Shown: positions 1 through 9,733, numbered from the stretch's first letter. The stretch: 41,141 nt of DNA from UBA668 sp041178405 (GCA_041178405.1 JBEGVK010000058.1:1-41141), one strand, 5' to 3'. The notes: generated by a model from the sequence alone, not told the origin. Numbers and translations are program-made.

Positions 1-2
1 GC

Positions 3-683
3 TCAGATTGGGCCGAACCTGGCGAGCTCGTCCTCGTCGGGGGCGAGGGTGCTCGGGCCGACGTGCGTGTCGAGCCAGGCGTTCATCGCTGCGCCAGCCT
101 CCCAGGCATCTCGCACCCTCGTGACGAGCGTCCGGGTCGCCATCCATGCCGCAGGCTCCCAGCTTCGGAACACCATCAGTCCCTTGCGCCGCAGCAGCGC
201 GATGCGCGGGTGGTCTCTCGAATACCCGCGTGGTGCCGTCTTCAGCTCGCCGATCGAGCCGGCGGTGAAGCCCTTGCGTGCCAGCGCGCCGACGACGGTC
301 TCGATCTCGCGGCCGCGCGCGTCGTGATCGACGGCTTCCCGGAACCTGGCCAGCTGGTCGCTCGCCATCGCGTAGTAGCCGGTTGCGGCCATGAGGCCTG
401 TGGCCGAGACCTGCACGTAGAAGCCGGCACCGCCCTCGCTCTCGCCGTAGGCGCCCTGGTGGTCCTTGTACGGGATCTTCTCCTTCGAGAAGCGAACGTC
501 CTTGTACGGCCGGAAGACGTGGAACGGGCCGTAGGCGTCGAGTTCGGCCAGCAGTGCGTCGAGTGGGGCGCGCACTGCCGACTGGTAGCGGTGCTTGTTC
601 GCCTGCCAGAAGGCCCGGTTGTTGTCGGCCTGCAAGGTCTCGTAGAAGGCAAAGGTCTCGTCGGTGAAGCCGGTGAACGCCAC
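3..683 (-). CDS. DUF2461 family protein (TIGR02453)
   Basis: This 226-residue protein belongs to the DUF2461 (TIGR02453) family, whose biochemical role is not established. The family signature is visible: an N-terminal F-x2-L-x2-NN-x3-FW pattern (about residues 13-26) and a central block around residues 58-74 with DVRFSKEKIPYK. There is no signal peptide or membrane segment, so it should be cytosolic. The start is a GTG at 683. A TAACGT hexamer lies six bases upstream on the coding strand, with no room for a Shine-Dalgarno site, so the mRNA may be leaderless. The hrpB gene ends about 45 bp upstream in the same direction. Length is normal for the family. Family call is secure; function is unknown. 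Confidence 0.85.
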   Translation of the reverse strand: MAFTGFTDETFAFYETLQADNNRAFWQANKHRYQSAVRAPLDALLAELDAYGPFHVFRPYKDVRFSKEKIPYKDHQGAYGESEGGAGFYVQVSATGLMAATGYYAMASDQLARFREAVDHDARGREIETVVGALARKGFTAGSIGELKTAPRGYSRDHPRIALLRRKGLMVFRSWEPAAWMATRTLVTRVRDAWEAGAAMNAWLDTHVGPSTLAPDEDELARFGPI

Positions 684-689
684 GCGCTG

Positions 690-695
690 ACGTTA
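690..695 (-). promoter_or_regulatory. Candidate -10 box (TAACGT), leaderless DUF2461 gene
   Basis: TAACGT fits TANNNT and ends six bases before the GTG at 683. No clear -35 box was found. It belongs to a pattern repeated before many genes in this window. Confidence 0.4.
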
Positions 696-727
696 GAGGC
701 CGTCGTGCCGGCGCGTGGTCCGCATAC

Positions 728-3331
728 CTACTTCAGCCGGTGCGGCGGGGCGTTGGCTGGATCGGCGGGCCACTGGTGCTTGGGGTAACGGCCCGCCATG
801 TCCTTGCGGACATCGGCCCAGCTGCCAGCCCAGAATCCGGGCAGGTCGCGTGTGATCTGCACCGGCCGGTCGGCCGGCGACAGCAGCGACAGGGCGATCG
901 GCACACGGCCACCGGCGACGCACGGGTGCACCTTCGTGCCGAACATGTCCTGGACGCGCACGTGCGCCGTGGGCACCTCTCCCGAGTAGTCGATGGCCAC
1001 CTCGCGGCCATTGGCCGTGGTGAGCGTGGGTGGCGCCAACTCGGACAGCCGCGTCGACGTATCCCAGTCGAACTGCGCGCCGAGCACCATCTCGAGATCG
1101 AGCCGCTCGAGGTCGGCGCGGCCAGCGGCGTGGCCGAGGTACGGGGCGAGCCATTCATCGAGCGTGGCCAGCAGCGTGGCATCGCTCCAGTCGGGCCAGT
1201 CGCTGTCGATGGCGCTGTCCAAGGCTGTGCGGCGCAGGAAGTCGACGCGGTGGCGCAGCGATGCCGCCCGGTCGCTCCATCGCAACGCGGCGAGCCTCGT
1301 CATGCGCACTCGCTCGACGAGCGCCGCAGTCGTTGCCTCGCCAGGCTGCGGCGAACGGACGACCTCGTCCAGCAGCATGCCGCCGAGGCGTGTTTCGAGG
1401 CGTTCGACGAGATCGTCGCGCTCGCGGTCCCATGCGAGCGAAACCCGTCGCTCGATCTGGTCGGCCAGCGCGTCGACCAACTCGGCGGTGTCGAGTGCGG
1501 CGGCGATGCGGATCCGGGCGAGGTCGCGTCGGCCGTCGAGGTCGGCGGCGACGACGAACCGCTCGCGGGCGAGTTCATCCGTATCGGGCATCCATCCGCC
1601 GGACCCCGTGCGCAGTTGGAACTGGCCCGCCTGGCTGCGGCGCACTGCGATGCGGTCGGGATATGCGAGTGCCAGCACTGCGCCCACGCTGTGCCCACCC
1701 GACCGGCCATGGGCGTCGATGCGATCGATGTCGAGCGGCACACTGGCGCGTCGTGCAAGGTCGGCAGCCCGCTCGCGGACTCGGGCGACGTCGCGGCGGT
1801 CGGCGGCGTCGTGCGCCTCGCCGCACACCACGCCCACGCGCAGCGCAAGGTCGACCGGAAGATCGTCGGGCCGGCCGCGCAGCACGTCGCGCTCGTCGAG
1901 CAGCGCGGCGACCACGCAGGCGAGGTCGGGAGCGCCCGACTCGACGACCATCCGCGCCAGCCGCGGGTGGAGGGGCAGATCGAGCATTCGACGGCCGACA
2001 GGGGTGAGGGCACCGTCCCGCACTGCGCCGAGGAGGTGGAGCACCTCGGCGGCCTGTTCGAGGGCGCGGCGGGGCGGCGGGTCGATCCACTGCAGTTCGC
2101 CGACGGGCGTGCCCCACGCCAGCACCTCGAGCAGCAGGCCGGCGAGGTCGACGGTGGTGATCTCGGCCTCAAGGTGTGGTCGGCGCGTGCCGTGCTCGAG
2201 CTTGCTCCACAGCCGGTACGCGGTTCCCGGCTCGGTGCGACCGGCACGCCCGGCGCGCTGGTCGGCCGAGGCGCGGCTGGTGCTCACCGTGGTGAGCCTG
2301 GTCATGCCGGTGCGCTGGTCGAACTGCGGCACGCGCGCCAGGCCGCTGTCGACGACGACGCGCACGCCGTCGACGGTGAGCGACGACTCGGCGATGTCAG
2401 TGCTCAGCACGACGCGCCGACGTCCTGGTGGTGATGGCGCCAGCGCAGCGTCCTGCTCGGCGCCCGACAGCGCGCCGGCGAGCGGCCGGATGTCGACGTC
2501 GTCGGGGACTGCTCCCTCGAGCAACTGCTGCACTCGGCGGATCTCGCCGATGCCTGGCAGGAAGACGAGGATGCTGCCGGACTGCTCGCGCAGGGCACGC
2601 TGCACGACGGCGGCGACGCTCTCGGCGATCTGGCGACTGGCGGATGCCGGGCCGCCGCCGGAGGGCCGCGCCCGGCCACCTTTGCCCGCCTTGCCTCGTG
2701 TCATCGGCCCGGCGCCGCCGGTGACGTTGGTGACCGGTGCCCACACGATGTCGACGGGATGCATCCGGCCGTCGCTCTCGGCGACGGGAGTGTCGTCGCC
2801 GAGAAGGCGCCGGTATGCGGCGGTGTCGGGTGTTGCCGTCATCAGCAGCATGCGCAGATCGGGTCGAACTGTGCGACGGGCATCGAGGGCGAGCGCAAGG
2901 CCGAGGTCGGTGGGCAGGTTGCGCTCGTGCACCTCGTCGAATACCACCAGTCCGACGCCATCGAGGGTGGGGTCGTGCTGCAGGCGCCGTGTCAGCACGC
3001 CCTCGGTGACCACCTCGATGCGGGTCGACGGGCCGATGCGCCGCTCGTCACGCGTCTGGTAGCCGACTGTGTCGCCCACCTGCTCGCCGATCAACTGTGC
3101 CATCCGCTGCGCTGCGGCACGTGTGGCGAGCCGCCGCGGCTCGAGCATCACGATGCGCCGCCCCTCCAGCCACGCCGGCTCGGCTGCGAGCAGTGCCAGC
3201 GGGGCGAGGGTGGTCTTGCCGGCACCTGGCGGCGCGACGAGGATCGCCTGCCCGACGCGAGCGAGTGCATCGGCAACTGCTGGCAGCGCCTCCGTGACGG
3301 GAAGGTCGGGTGCGGTGAAGCGCACCGTCAC
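728..3331 (-). CDS. hrpB: ATP-dependent RNA helicase HrpB
   Basis: An 867-residue DExH-box helicase of the HrpB family; these bind and unwind nucleic acid using ATP, but the cellular role of HrpB is poorly defined. Visible motifs are Walker A GAGKTT (about 36-41), the DEVH box (132-135), MTATPD (motif III), the STDIAESSLT block, and QRAGRAGR (motif VI). The HrpB-type C-terminal half follows. A Gly/Arg/Ser-rich insert of roughly 30 residues, not typical of the core, sits between the two helicase lobes near residue 215. The reading frame stays open far upstream, but that part overlaps the thioredoxin-like gene out of frame and is Arg-rich shadow. I therefore start at the GTG at 3331, which overlaps the upstream stop as GTGA; a GTG at 3325 is an alternative. 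The two genes are probably translationally coupled. Confidence 0.9.
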   Translation of the reverse strand: MTVRFTAPDLPVTEALPAVADALARVGQAILVAPPGAGKTTLAPLALLAAEPAWLEGRRIVMLEPRRLATRAAAQRMAQLIGEQVGDTVGYQTRDERRIGPSTRIEVVTEGVLTRRLQHDPTLDGVGLVVFDEVHERNLPTDLGLALALDARRTVRPDLRMLLMTATPDTAAYRRLLGDDTPVAESDGRMHPVDIVWAPVTNVTGGAGPMTRGKAGKGGRARPSGGGPASASRQIAESVAAVVQRALREQSGSILVFLPGIGEIRRVQQLLEGAVPDDVDIRPLAGALSGAEQDAALAPSPPGRRRVVLSTDIAESSLTVDGVRVVVDSGLARVPQFDQRTGMTRLTTVSTSRASADQRAGRAGRTEPGTAYRLWSKLEHGTRRPHLEAEITTVDLAGLLLEVLAWGTPVGELQWIDPPPRRALEQAAEVLHLLGAVRDGALTPVGRRMLDLPLHPRLARMVVESGAPDLACVVAALLDERDVLRGRPDDLPVDLALRVGVVCGEAHDAADRRDVARVRERAADLARRASVPLDIDRIDAHGRSGGHSVGAVLALAYPDRIAVRRSQAGQFQLRTGSGGWMPDTDELARERFVVAADLDGRRDLARIRIAAALDTAELVDALADQIERRVSLAWDRERDDLVERLETRLGGMLLDEVVRSPQPGEATTAALVERVRMTRLAALRWSDRAASLRHRVDFLRRTALDSAIDSDWPDWSDATLLATLDEWLAPYLGHAAGRADLERLDLEMVLGAQFDWDTSTRLSELAPPTLTTANGREVAIDYSGEVPTAHVRVQDMFGTKVHPCVAGGRVPIALSLLSPADRPVQITRDLPGFWAGSWADVRKDMAGRYPKHQWPADPANAPPHRLK

Positions 3332-3822
3332 ACGGCGGGCGTGCCGTGGAACGGCGACGGGTCGGCTGCCACCGGGATGGTGGGCGCGATCCATGACGTG
3401 TTCGATGCGATCGACTTCGCCACCCGTCGCCAGTCGGCCGGGTTCCAGCCCTCTGCAGCGGCCTGCACGCTGCCGTCGCCGCGCACGAAGACGAAGGCCG
3501 GCAGTGTTGCGACGCCGAGCTGACGAACGAATGCGCGGTCGGGATCGCAGAACACCATGAACCGGTCGGCAAGAGGGCCGAGATAGGCGCGCGCCTCGTC
3601 GGCGCTGCAGGTGACGACCAGATTCACGCGGACGTCGGCCCCGCGGAACGCGTCGAGGATGCGTGCTGCCGTGCCGAGGATCCACGAACTCTCGTTGGTG
3701 TACGGATCGAGCACGACGCTGGCGAGGTGGAACGTGGTGACCCACTCCTCGAGCGGTCGAGACTCGCCCCCGACGGTGGTGAGAGTGAGGTCGAGGGCGA
3801 CGTTGCTGGCTGAACCGGTCAC
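3328..3822 (-). CDS. Thioredoxin-fold protein lacking the CxxC active site
   Basis: A 164-residue protein with a recognisable thioredoxin-like core. The buried strand, the segment FCDPDRAFVRQLGV and the cis-proline loop ATLPAFVFV (Pro108) match TlpA/peroxiredoxin-like folds. At the usual active-site position (about 38-48) the sequence is DPYTNESSW, with no CxxC. Only two cysteines exist (71 and 92), and neither is where a redox motif would be. It may act as a redox-inactive binding module or use an unconventional thiol. No signal peptide is present. The start is a GTG at 3822, eight bases after a TACCGT hexamer on the coding strand; an in-frame stop just upstream excludes a much earlier start. 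Its stop overlaps the hrpB start (GTGA). Fold assignment is fairly sure; function is unknown. Confidence 0.75.
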   Translation of the reverse strand: MTGSASNVALDLTLTTVGGESRPLEEWVTTFHLASVVLDPYTNESSWILGTAARILDAFRGADVRVNLVVTCSADEARAYLGPLADRFMVFCDPDRAFVRQLGVATLPAFVFVRGDGSVQAAAEGWNPADWRRVAKSIASNTSWIAPTIPVAADPSPFHGTPAV

Positions 3823-3830
3823 GGTTGCTC

Positions 3831-3836
3831 ACGGTA
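3831..3836 (-). promoter_or_regulatory. Candidate -10 box (TACCGT) for trx-like/hrpB unit
   Basis: TACCGT ends eight bases before the GTG at 3822, consistent with a leaderless mRNA covering the thioredoxin-like gene and hrpB. Confidence 0.4.
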
Positions 3837-3910
3837 GCGCGAGGGCCGACATCGCACCCATCTCACCCGTCGCTTGAGCCTCATGGGGCCGACATTGCCC
3901 GGCAGACGCG

Positions 3911-3943
3911 GCGAGGCCCCGGGCTCGATGCCCGGGGCCTCGC
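3911..3943 (-). terminator. Strong hairpin terminator after secreted-protein gene
   Basis: A perfect 14-bp inverted repeat (GCGAGGCCCCGGGC and its complement) surrounds a five-base loop. It lies 85 bp past the stop of the secreted-protein gene. No T-run follows, as is common in high-GC actinobacteria. The rest of the 195-bp gap holds nothing else I recognise. Confidence 0.7.
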
Positions 3944-4027
3944 GTGCGGCGGTGCCGTGAGTGGAAAGGGGGACACAGGGGGCTGTGCGGCCCGCCGCAG
4001 GAAGTGCCGGCGCTGCCGGCTGGAGGG

Positions 4028-4600
4028 TCAGGCGACGCCGCCGCCCAGCGAGATGCCGAGCTCGTTCTCGACGACCCAGGTCTGGGCCTTCACCTTGCGT
4101 GAGCCGTTGGTGCGGTACTGGCTGTCGATCTCGTAGTCGCCGACGGCGTCCTTCGTGGTCGAGGCCACGACGTCGTCGGCGATCACGGAGAACTCGACGG
4201 TGCCGTCGGTGTCGGTGTCGCTGCAGGCGAAGCCCTTCACGGTGATGTGGTCGCCGCTGATCGAGACGACGGCGTTCTCGCCGCACGTGCCGGTGTCCTC
4301 GTTCGAGACAACGGTGACGCTGGCCACCGAGTCGATGGTGAAGCCATCACCGAGATCGATGTCGGCCATGACGATCGGGCCGGCCGAGACGCCCGTCTGG
4401 TCGATCTCGAGGGTGATGTCGCCGCTTGCGCTGCCTGCCACGAGGTTCATGAACTCGTCGTAGGTGGCGGCCGAGCCGGCGACATCGCTGCCGAGGCTGG
4501 CGAGTCCGGTTGCGGGGCGCTGCGAGGCGGATGCGGCACCGGCGAGGCCGAGTGAGGCGATTGCAGCGATGCTGGCGGTGATGGCGAGGGACTTCTTCAT
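4028..4600 (-). CDS. Small secreted protein of unknown function
   Basis: A 190-residue protein with a classic Sec signal peptide: MKKS, a hydrophobic stretch rich in Ala/Ile/Leu, then GAASAS, with likely cleavage near residue 25. The mature part is acidic, rich in Asp, Ser, Thr, Val and Gly, and looks like beta-strands alternating with loops. It holds only two cysteines (106 and 126), about 20 residues apart, which could form one disulfide outside the cell. No lipobox, anchor or sorting motif is visible, so it is probably released. The ATG at 4600 is chosen over an earlier in-frame start because GGAG lies seven bases before it and the signal peptide starts exactly there. It is followed by a strong terminator and so forms a single-gene unit. 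I do not recognise the family. Confidence 0.8.
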   Translation of the reverse strand: MKKSLAITASIAAIASLGLAGAASASQRPATGLASLGSDVAGSAATYDEFMNLVAGSASGDITLEIDQTGVSAGPIVMADIDLGDGFTIDSVASVTVVSNEDTGTCGENAVVSISGDHITVKGFACSDTDTDGTVEFSVIADDVVASTTKDAVGDYEIDSQYRTNGSRKVKAQTWVVENELGISLGGGVA

Positions 4601-4642
4601 TTCAGTGCTCCAGGGAGTGGATGGTGGGGTTGGTGGTGCCGG

Positions 4643-4659
4643 CGGCAGTGGTGCTGCCG
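4643..4659 (-). other. Short hairpin in 5' leader of secreted-protein gene
   Basis: CGGCAG and CTGCCG form a 6-bp perfect stem with a five-base loop, about 45 bp before the ATG. A CA-rich, unstructured stretch follows up to the ribosome-binding site. It might stabilise the leader or be incidental. Confidence 0.25.
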
Positions 4660-4687
4660 GCTGTGTGGTGTCATCCGGTGCAGACAC

Positions 4688-4709
4688 CGAATGACAGCCA
4701 TGTCATCGG
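4688..4709. promoter_or_regulatory. Palindrome in divergent promoter region (candidate operator)
   Basis: ATGACA-GCCA-TGTCAT is a perfect inverted repeat with 6-bp arms (4691-4706), extended by CCG and CGG with a one-base offset. It sits between the divergently transcribed secreted-protein gene and the eIF2B-like gene, about 90 bp from the first. Its size and symmetry suit a dimeric repressor. The remainder of this 231-bp gap shows no gene. Confidence 0.35.
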
Positions 4710-4818
4710 CGGGCGGACGAGGTGCTTGAGCGACCAGACAGAGCCTTGAAGAACTCTTGGTGATGCGCCGGCGCCCACGTCGAGAGTGCACCGCGGTCCG
4801 GCGCGACAGCGGCGGGAG

Positions 4819-4824
4819 TAGCGT
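4819..4824 (+). promoter_or_regulatory. Candidate -10 box (TAGCGT), leaderless eIF2B-like gene
   Basis: TAGCGT ends seven bases before the GTG at 4832 and is the main reason for preferring that start. Confidence 0.4.
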
Positions 4825-4831
4825 CGGCGCA

Positions 4832-5656
4832 GTGCACCCCATCGAGCACCTCCGCTTCATCGCCAGGTCGAGCGGTGCCGATCAGCGGGCGCTGGTGCAC
4901 GAGTCGGCGTCGGCGCTGCGGGCGTTGGGCGACGACCCGGCGGGGGTCGTCGTCAGCTGCAGGCGGATTCTCGAGCGTCATCCGTCGGCGGGAGCGCTGT
5001 GGTGGTTCGCCGCCACGATGCTGTCGGCGACCGATCCGCGTGCGGCGGCGGCTGCTGCCGCGGCCGAGGTGACCGGCGACCCGACTCCTGACGAGCTTGC
5101 TGCGGCGCTGCCCGACGGGGCGACCGTGTGCCTTGTGGGGTGGCCCGACCTGATCGGCGATGCACTGGTTCGCCGCGGCGATGTCACCGTGCTGGTGGTC
5201 GACACGTCGCGTGGTGGTCCGGCGTCGCGTGGCGACGCGACCGGCCGTGATCTGGTGCGACGACTCGAGCGTGCGGAGACGCCCGCCGAGCTCGTCGATC
5301 CGGCGGGAATCTCCGGCGCCGTGCAGGCGAGCGACATCGTCCTCGTCGAGGCGCTTGCGGCGTCGCCCGGCGAACTGCTCGTGGCGGCCGGGTCGCGTGC
5401 GGCGGCGTCGATCGCGTACTGCAGCGAAGTGCCGGTATGGGGTGTCGTCGGTGTGGGCCGCGTGCTGCCGGTCACGCTGTTCGCTGCCAGTGCAGAACTG
5501 GCCACCGCAGCATCGCGTCCATGGCACGCATCGGCCGAGACACTGCCGCTCGGCATGCTCAGCGACATTCTCGGCCCCTCGGGGCTGCGCCAGCGACCGG
5601 ACGCGCTCGAGCCGGCATGCGCTGCGGTGCCCGAACTCGTTCGACTCGGCCGCTGA
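4832..5656 (+). CDS. eIF2B-like Rossmann-fold protein, unknown function
   Basis: A 274-residue protein. The N-terminal third is helical and Ala-rich. The rest resembles the eIF2B/ribose-1,5-bisphosphate isomerase fold: a nucleotide-fold strand TVCLVGWPDLIGDAL, a segment SDIVLVEALAASPGELLVAAGS where that family has its substrate loop, and a following strand VPVWGVVGVGRVLP. The match is by pattern only; catalytic residues could not be confirmed. The frame is open back to 4757, but the upstream part is Arg-rich and unlikely. The GTG at 4832, seven bases after TAGCGT, fits better. It lies 23 bp before the dihydropyrimidinase gene, but that gene has its own -10-like box, so an operon is not certain. 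It may be a nucleotide-sugar or small-molecule enzyme; confidence in any function is low. Confidence 0.65.
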   Translation: MHPIEHLRFIARSSGADQRALVHESASALRALGDDPAGVVVSCRRILERHPSAGALWWFAATMLSATDPRAAAAAAAAEVTGDPTPDELAAALPDGATVCLVGWPDLIGDALVRRGDVTVLVVDTSRGGPASRGDATGRDLVRRLERAETPAELVDPAGISGAVQASDIVLVEALAASPGELLVAAGSRAAASIAYCSEVPVWGVVGVGRVLPVTLFAASAELATAASRPWHASAETLPLGMLSDILGPSGLRQRPDALEPACAAVPELVRLGR

Positions 5657-5667
5657 CCCGTCACCGC

Positions 5668-5673
5668 TAGCGT
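5668..5673 (+). promoter_or_regulatory. Candidate -10 box (TAGCGT), dihydropyrimidinase gene
   Basis: TAGCGT ends six bases before the GTG at 5680, in the short gap after the preceding gene. Confidence 0.4.
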
Positions 5674-5679
5674 GGCACC

Positions 5680-7131
5680 GTGCGCCTCCTGATCCGCAAC
5701 GGCACTGTGGTGTCGCCGACCGGGCGGGTGGCCAATGACGTGCTCGTCGACGGTGAGACCGTGGCTGCTGTCGGCGCGCCGGGCTACTTCGACGCCCTGC
5801 TCGGCAACGTCGAGGTCATCGATGCCGACGGCAAGTACGTCATCCCCGGCGGGGTCGACGTGCACGTGCACATGGAACTGCCCTTCGGCGACAGCGTGAG
5901 CGTCGATACGTTCGAGTCGGGTACGCGGGCTGCAGCGTGGGGCGGCGTCACCACCATCATCGACATGCCGTGCCAGCGCAAGGGCGAGCGGGTGATGGAC
6001 GTCCTCGCGGCATGGCATGCCCGCGCCGAGGGGAACTGCGCTGTCGACTACGGCTTCCACCAGGTGATCGGCGACATCAACGACGAGTCGCTGTCGGCAA
6101 TGAGGTATCTCGTCGAGCGCGAGGGCATCACCAGCTTCAAGATGTTCACTGCGTATCCCGGCGTCTACTACGCCGACGACGGCGAGCTGCTCCGCGGACT
6201 GCAGGTGAGCGGCGAACTCGGGGCGGTGATGATGCTGCACGCCGAGAACGGCCCAGCCATCGATGTGCTCGTCCGCCAGGCGCTCGAACGCGGAGCGAGC
6301 GACCCTGCGCAGCACTCGTTCACGCGACCGTCTGCGCTCGAGGCCGAGGCGGTGCACCGCGCCATCGTGCTCAGCCGCGTGGCGGGCAATGCACCCCTCT
6401 ACATCGTGCATATGTCGTCGGGCGAGGCGCTCGAAGAAGTGGCTGCTGCCCGTCATCACGGCCACAACGTGTTCGCCGAGACCTGTCCGCAGTACCTGTG
6501 GCTGACACTCGAGGAGACACTCGCCCGACCCGACGGCGCGGGTGCTCCCTGGATCTGCACGCCGCCGATCCGCAGCAGCAGCGATCCCGACTGGCCGGGC
6601 ACCGCGGTGACAGGCAGGCCGCGGCACGCCCACGGACATCACGCCGACCTGTGGAAGGGATTGCGGGTCAACGAGGTCGCAGTGGTGGCCACCGACCACT
6701 GCCCGTTCTGCATGGCCGACAAGCTGCGGGGCAGCAACTTCTCGACGGTGCCGAATGGAATCGGCGGCGTCGAGCACCGTCTCGGCCTTGTCTATCAGGG
6801 CGTCGTGGCCGGCGAACTCTCGCTCGAGCGATGGGTCGAGACGTGCAGCACCACGCCGGCTCGGATGTTCGGCCTCTACCCCAAGAAGGGCATCATCGCC
6901 CCCGGCAGCGACGCCGACATCGTGGTCTTCGACCCGTCGCAGCCCACAGTGCTCAGCGCAGCCACGCATCACATGGCCGCCGACCATTCGGCGTGGGAGG
7001 GGTTCCGCATCGACGGCACCGTGGAGACGGTCGTGTCGCGGGGTGCCGTCGTGGTGAGCGGGGGCGAGTACCGCGGGCGGCCCGGACACGGGCAATACCT
7101 GCGCCGGGGGCTGTCGAGCTACCTGTCCTGA
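5680..7131 (+). CDS. hydA: Dihydropyrimidinase (D-hydantoinase)
   Basis: A 483-residue cyclic amidohydrolase that opens the ring of dihydrouracil or dihydrothymine to N-carbamoyl-beta-amino acids. The binuclear metal site is complete: His62 and His64 in VDVHVH, the lysine expected to be carboxylated (Lys154 in SFKMFTAYP), His187 (LHAEN), His244 (IVHMSS) and Asp339 (ATDHCPF). Between CTPPIR and LWKGLR there is an extra His-rich segment (about residues 305-323, including RHAHGHHAD) not found in typical enzymes, where the two motifs lie close together. The start is GTG, six bases after TAGCGT. The downstream dehydrogenase gene fits the same pathway: beta-aminoisobutyrate or beta-alanine is transaminated and the semialdehyde oxidised. 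A related amidohydrolase such as a phenylhydantoinase cannot be excluded. Confidence 0.88.
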   Translation: MRLLIRNGTVVSPTGRVANDVLVDGETVAAVGAPGYFDALLGNVEVIDADGKYVIPGGVDVHVHMELPFGDSVSVDTFESGTRAAAWGGVTTIIDMPCQRKGERVMDVLAAWHARAEGNCAVDYGFHQVIGDINDESLSAMRYLVEREGITSFKMFTAYPGVYYADDGELLRGLQVSGELGAVMMLHAENGPAIDVLVRQALERGASDPAQHSFTRPSALEAEAVHRAIVLSRVAGNAPLYIVHMSSGEALEEVAAARHHGHNVFAETCPQYLWLTLEETLARPDGAGAPWICTPPIRSSSDPDWPGTAVTGRPRHAHGHHADLWKGLRVNEVAVVATDHCPFCMADKLRGSNFSTVPNGIGGVEHRLGLVYQGVVAGELSLERWVETCSTTPARMFGLYPKKGIIAPGSDADIVVFDPSQPTVLSAATHHMAADHSAWEGFRIDGTVETVVSRGAVVVSGGEYRGRPGHGQYLRRGLSSYLS

Positions 7132-7241
7132 CGGACGGCGAGTGAGGGGAGCCTTCGCTGGTTCGGCAGTGCAGGCCCTACGATCGAGGGCTGCCGGAGC
7201 GGCCAGCCCGCCGCCCGTCCGCCACGCACAGGAGACAGCAC

Positions 7242-8722
<1,481 letters not shown>

Positions 8723-8726
<4 letters not shown>

Positions 8727-9610
8727 GCGGCGGACGGCCGCGCCTCTCGCTGGCGGCGGCCGCCCCGTGGCTCTTCGTGCTCTTCTGGAGCACCGGCTTC
8801 ATCGTCGCCCGGTACGGCACGCGTGATGCGTCGCCGCTGGCGTTCCTTGCGGTGCGCCTCGTCGTCGCCGCTGCAGTGCTGGCCGTCATCGCCGGTGCAC
8901 TGCGCGCGCCGAGGCCGGACCGGCCGACGGCGTGGTGGGCGGCGGTCGCCGGGATCGGAATGCACGCGCTCTACCTCGGTGGCGTGTTCGTCGCCATCGA
9001 CTGGGGCATGCCATCGGGTGTCAGCGCCCTGCTCGCCGGACTGCACCCGGTCGTGGTCACCATTGCGGCTCGCGCCCTGCTCGGCGAGCGGATCACCAGG
9101 GCGCAGTGGGCGGGCATCGGACTGGGCATCGGCGGAGTGGCTGTCGTGGTGGCCGAGCGACTGACGGCGAATGCCGTCGGGATCAGTGCTGCCACGCTCG
9201 CTGCATCGGCGGTGAGCGTCGTGGGAATGTGCGGCGGCACCCTGGTGCAGCGCCGTCATGGCCGCGAGATGCCCCTGCTGTGGGGCACGGTGGTGCAGTA
9301 CTCGGCGTCGGCTGTCGTGCTGGCGGTCGGCGCAGCGGCGATGGGGTGGCGCTTCGACGTGACGCAGCAGTCGGTGCTGGCGCTGGGCTGGGCGGTCGTC
9401 GTGCTGTCGCTCGGTGCCGTGCTGCTGATGCTGTGGCTGCTGCAGCGCAAGGCGGCGGCGCAGGTCAGCAGCCTGTTCTTCCTCACGCCGGCGCTGAGCA
9501 CGGTGGAGGGGGCGGTGCTGTTCGGCGAGCGCCTCAGCCCGGCAGCGGTCGTGGCGCTCGTGGTCGCTCTCTGCGGTGTGGCGCTGACGATGCGCAGCGG
9601 CGCCGATTGA
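8723..9610 (+). CDS. DMT-superfamily permease (EamA domains)
   Basis: About 295 residues with around ten hydrophobic helices in two EamA repeats, typical of drug/metabolite transporters in the inner membrane. The first helix begins LAAAAPWLFVLFWSTGFIVARYG, and the second repeat has GALLLM-like and SSLFFLTPALSTVEGAVLFGE segments. The substrate cannot be read from sequence. The start is unclear. The only upstream ATG (8585) would overlap mmsA by 142 bp with a non-hydrophobic tail, and the first downstream GTG (8777) would cut the first helix. A CTG at 8723 overlaps the mmsA stop as CTGA and gives the usual length, so I use it provisionally. It is probably cotranscribed with mmsA and might carry a related metabolite. 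Confidence 0.75.
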
Positions 9611-9636
9611 GCACGAAATCGGCAGGCCTCGCGACA

Positions 9637-9661
9637 CCGATGCCGAGACGGTGGGCATCGG
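9637..9661 (+). terminator. Weak hairpin after permease gene
   Basis: CCGATGCC and GGCATCGG form an 8-bp perfect stem with a nine-base loop, 26 bp after the permease stop and upstream of korA. It could end the pyrimidine-type transcript. Confidence 0.45.
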
Positions 9662-9682
9662 GCGGGGGTTGCGGCAGCGGAC

Positions 9683-9688
9683 TATAAA
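9683..9688 (+). promoter_or_regulatory. Possible -10 element (TATAAA) before korA
   Basis: TATAAA stands out in GC-rich surroundings, 45 bp before the korA ATG. That would give a leader of roughly 40 nt, containing GAGG eight bases before the start. No matching -35 box was found at 16-19 bp, so support is modest. Confidence 0.3.
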
Positions 9689-9733
9689 GGGGGCTGGGAG
9701 GCATGGGGGCCACCCGGAATCGAGGACGGTGCA

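Noticed and set aside
740..2434. Long plus-strand open frames opposite hrpB (also 993-3062)
   Set aside because: Arg/Ala-rich or His/Glu-rich translations without motifs, antisense to a clear helicase; typical shadow of high-GC codon use.
7188..7209. Imperfect hairpin GGGCTGCC/GGCCAGCCC in the mmsA leader as a riboswitch or attenuator
   Set aside because: Short, with a bulge, and no known riboswitch features; likely incidental in GC-rich DNA.
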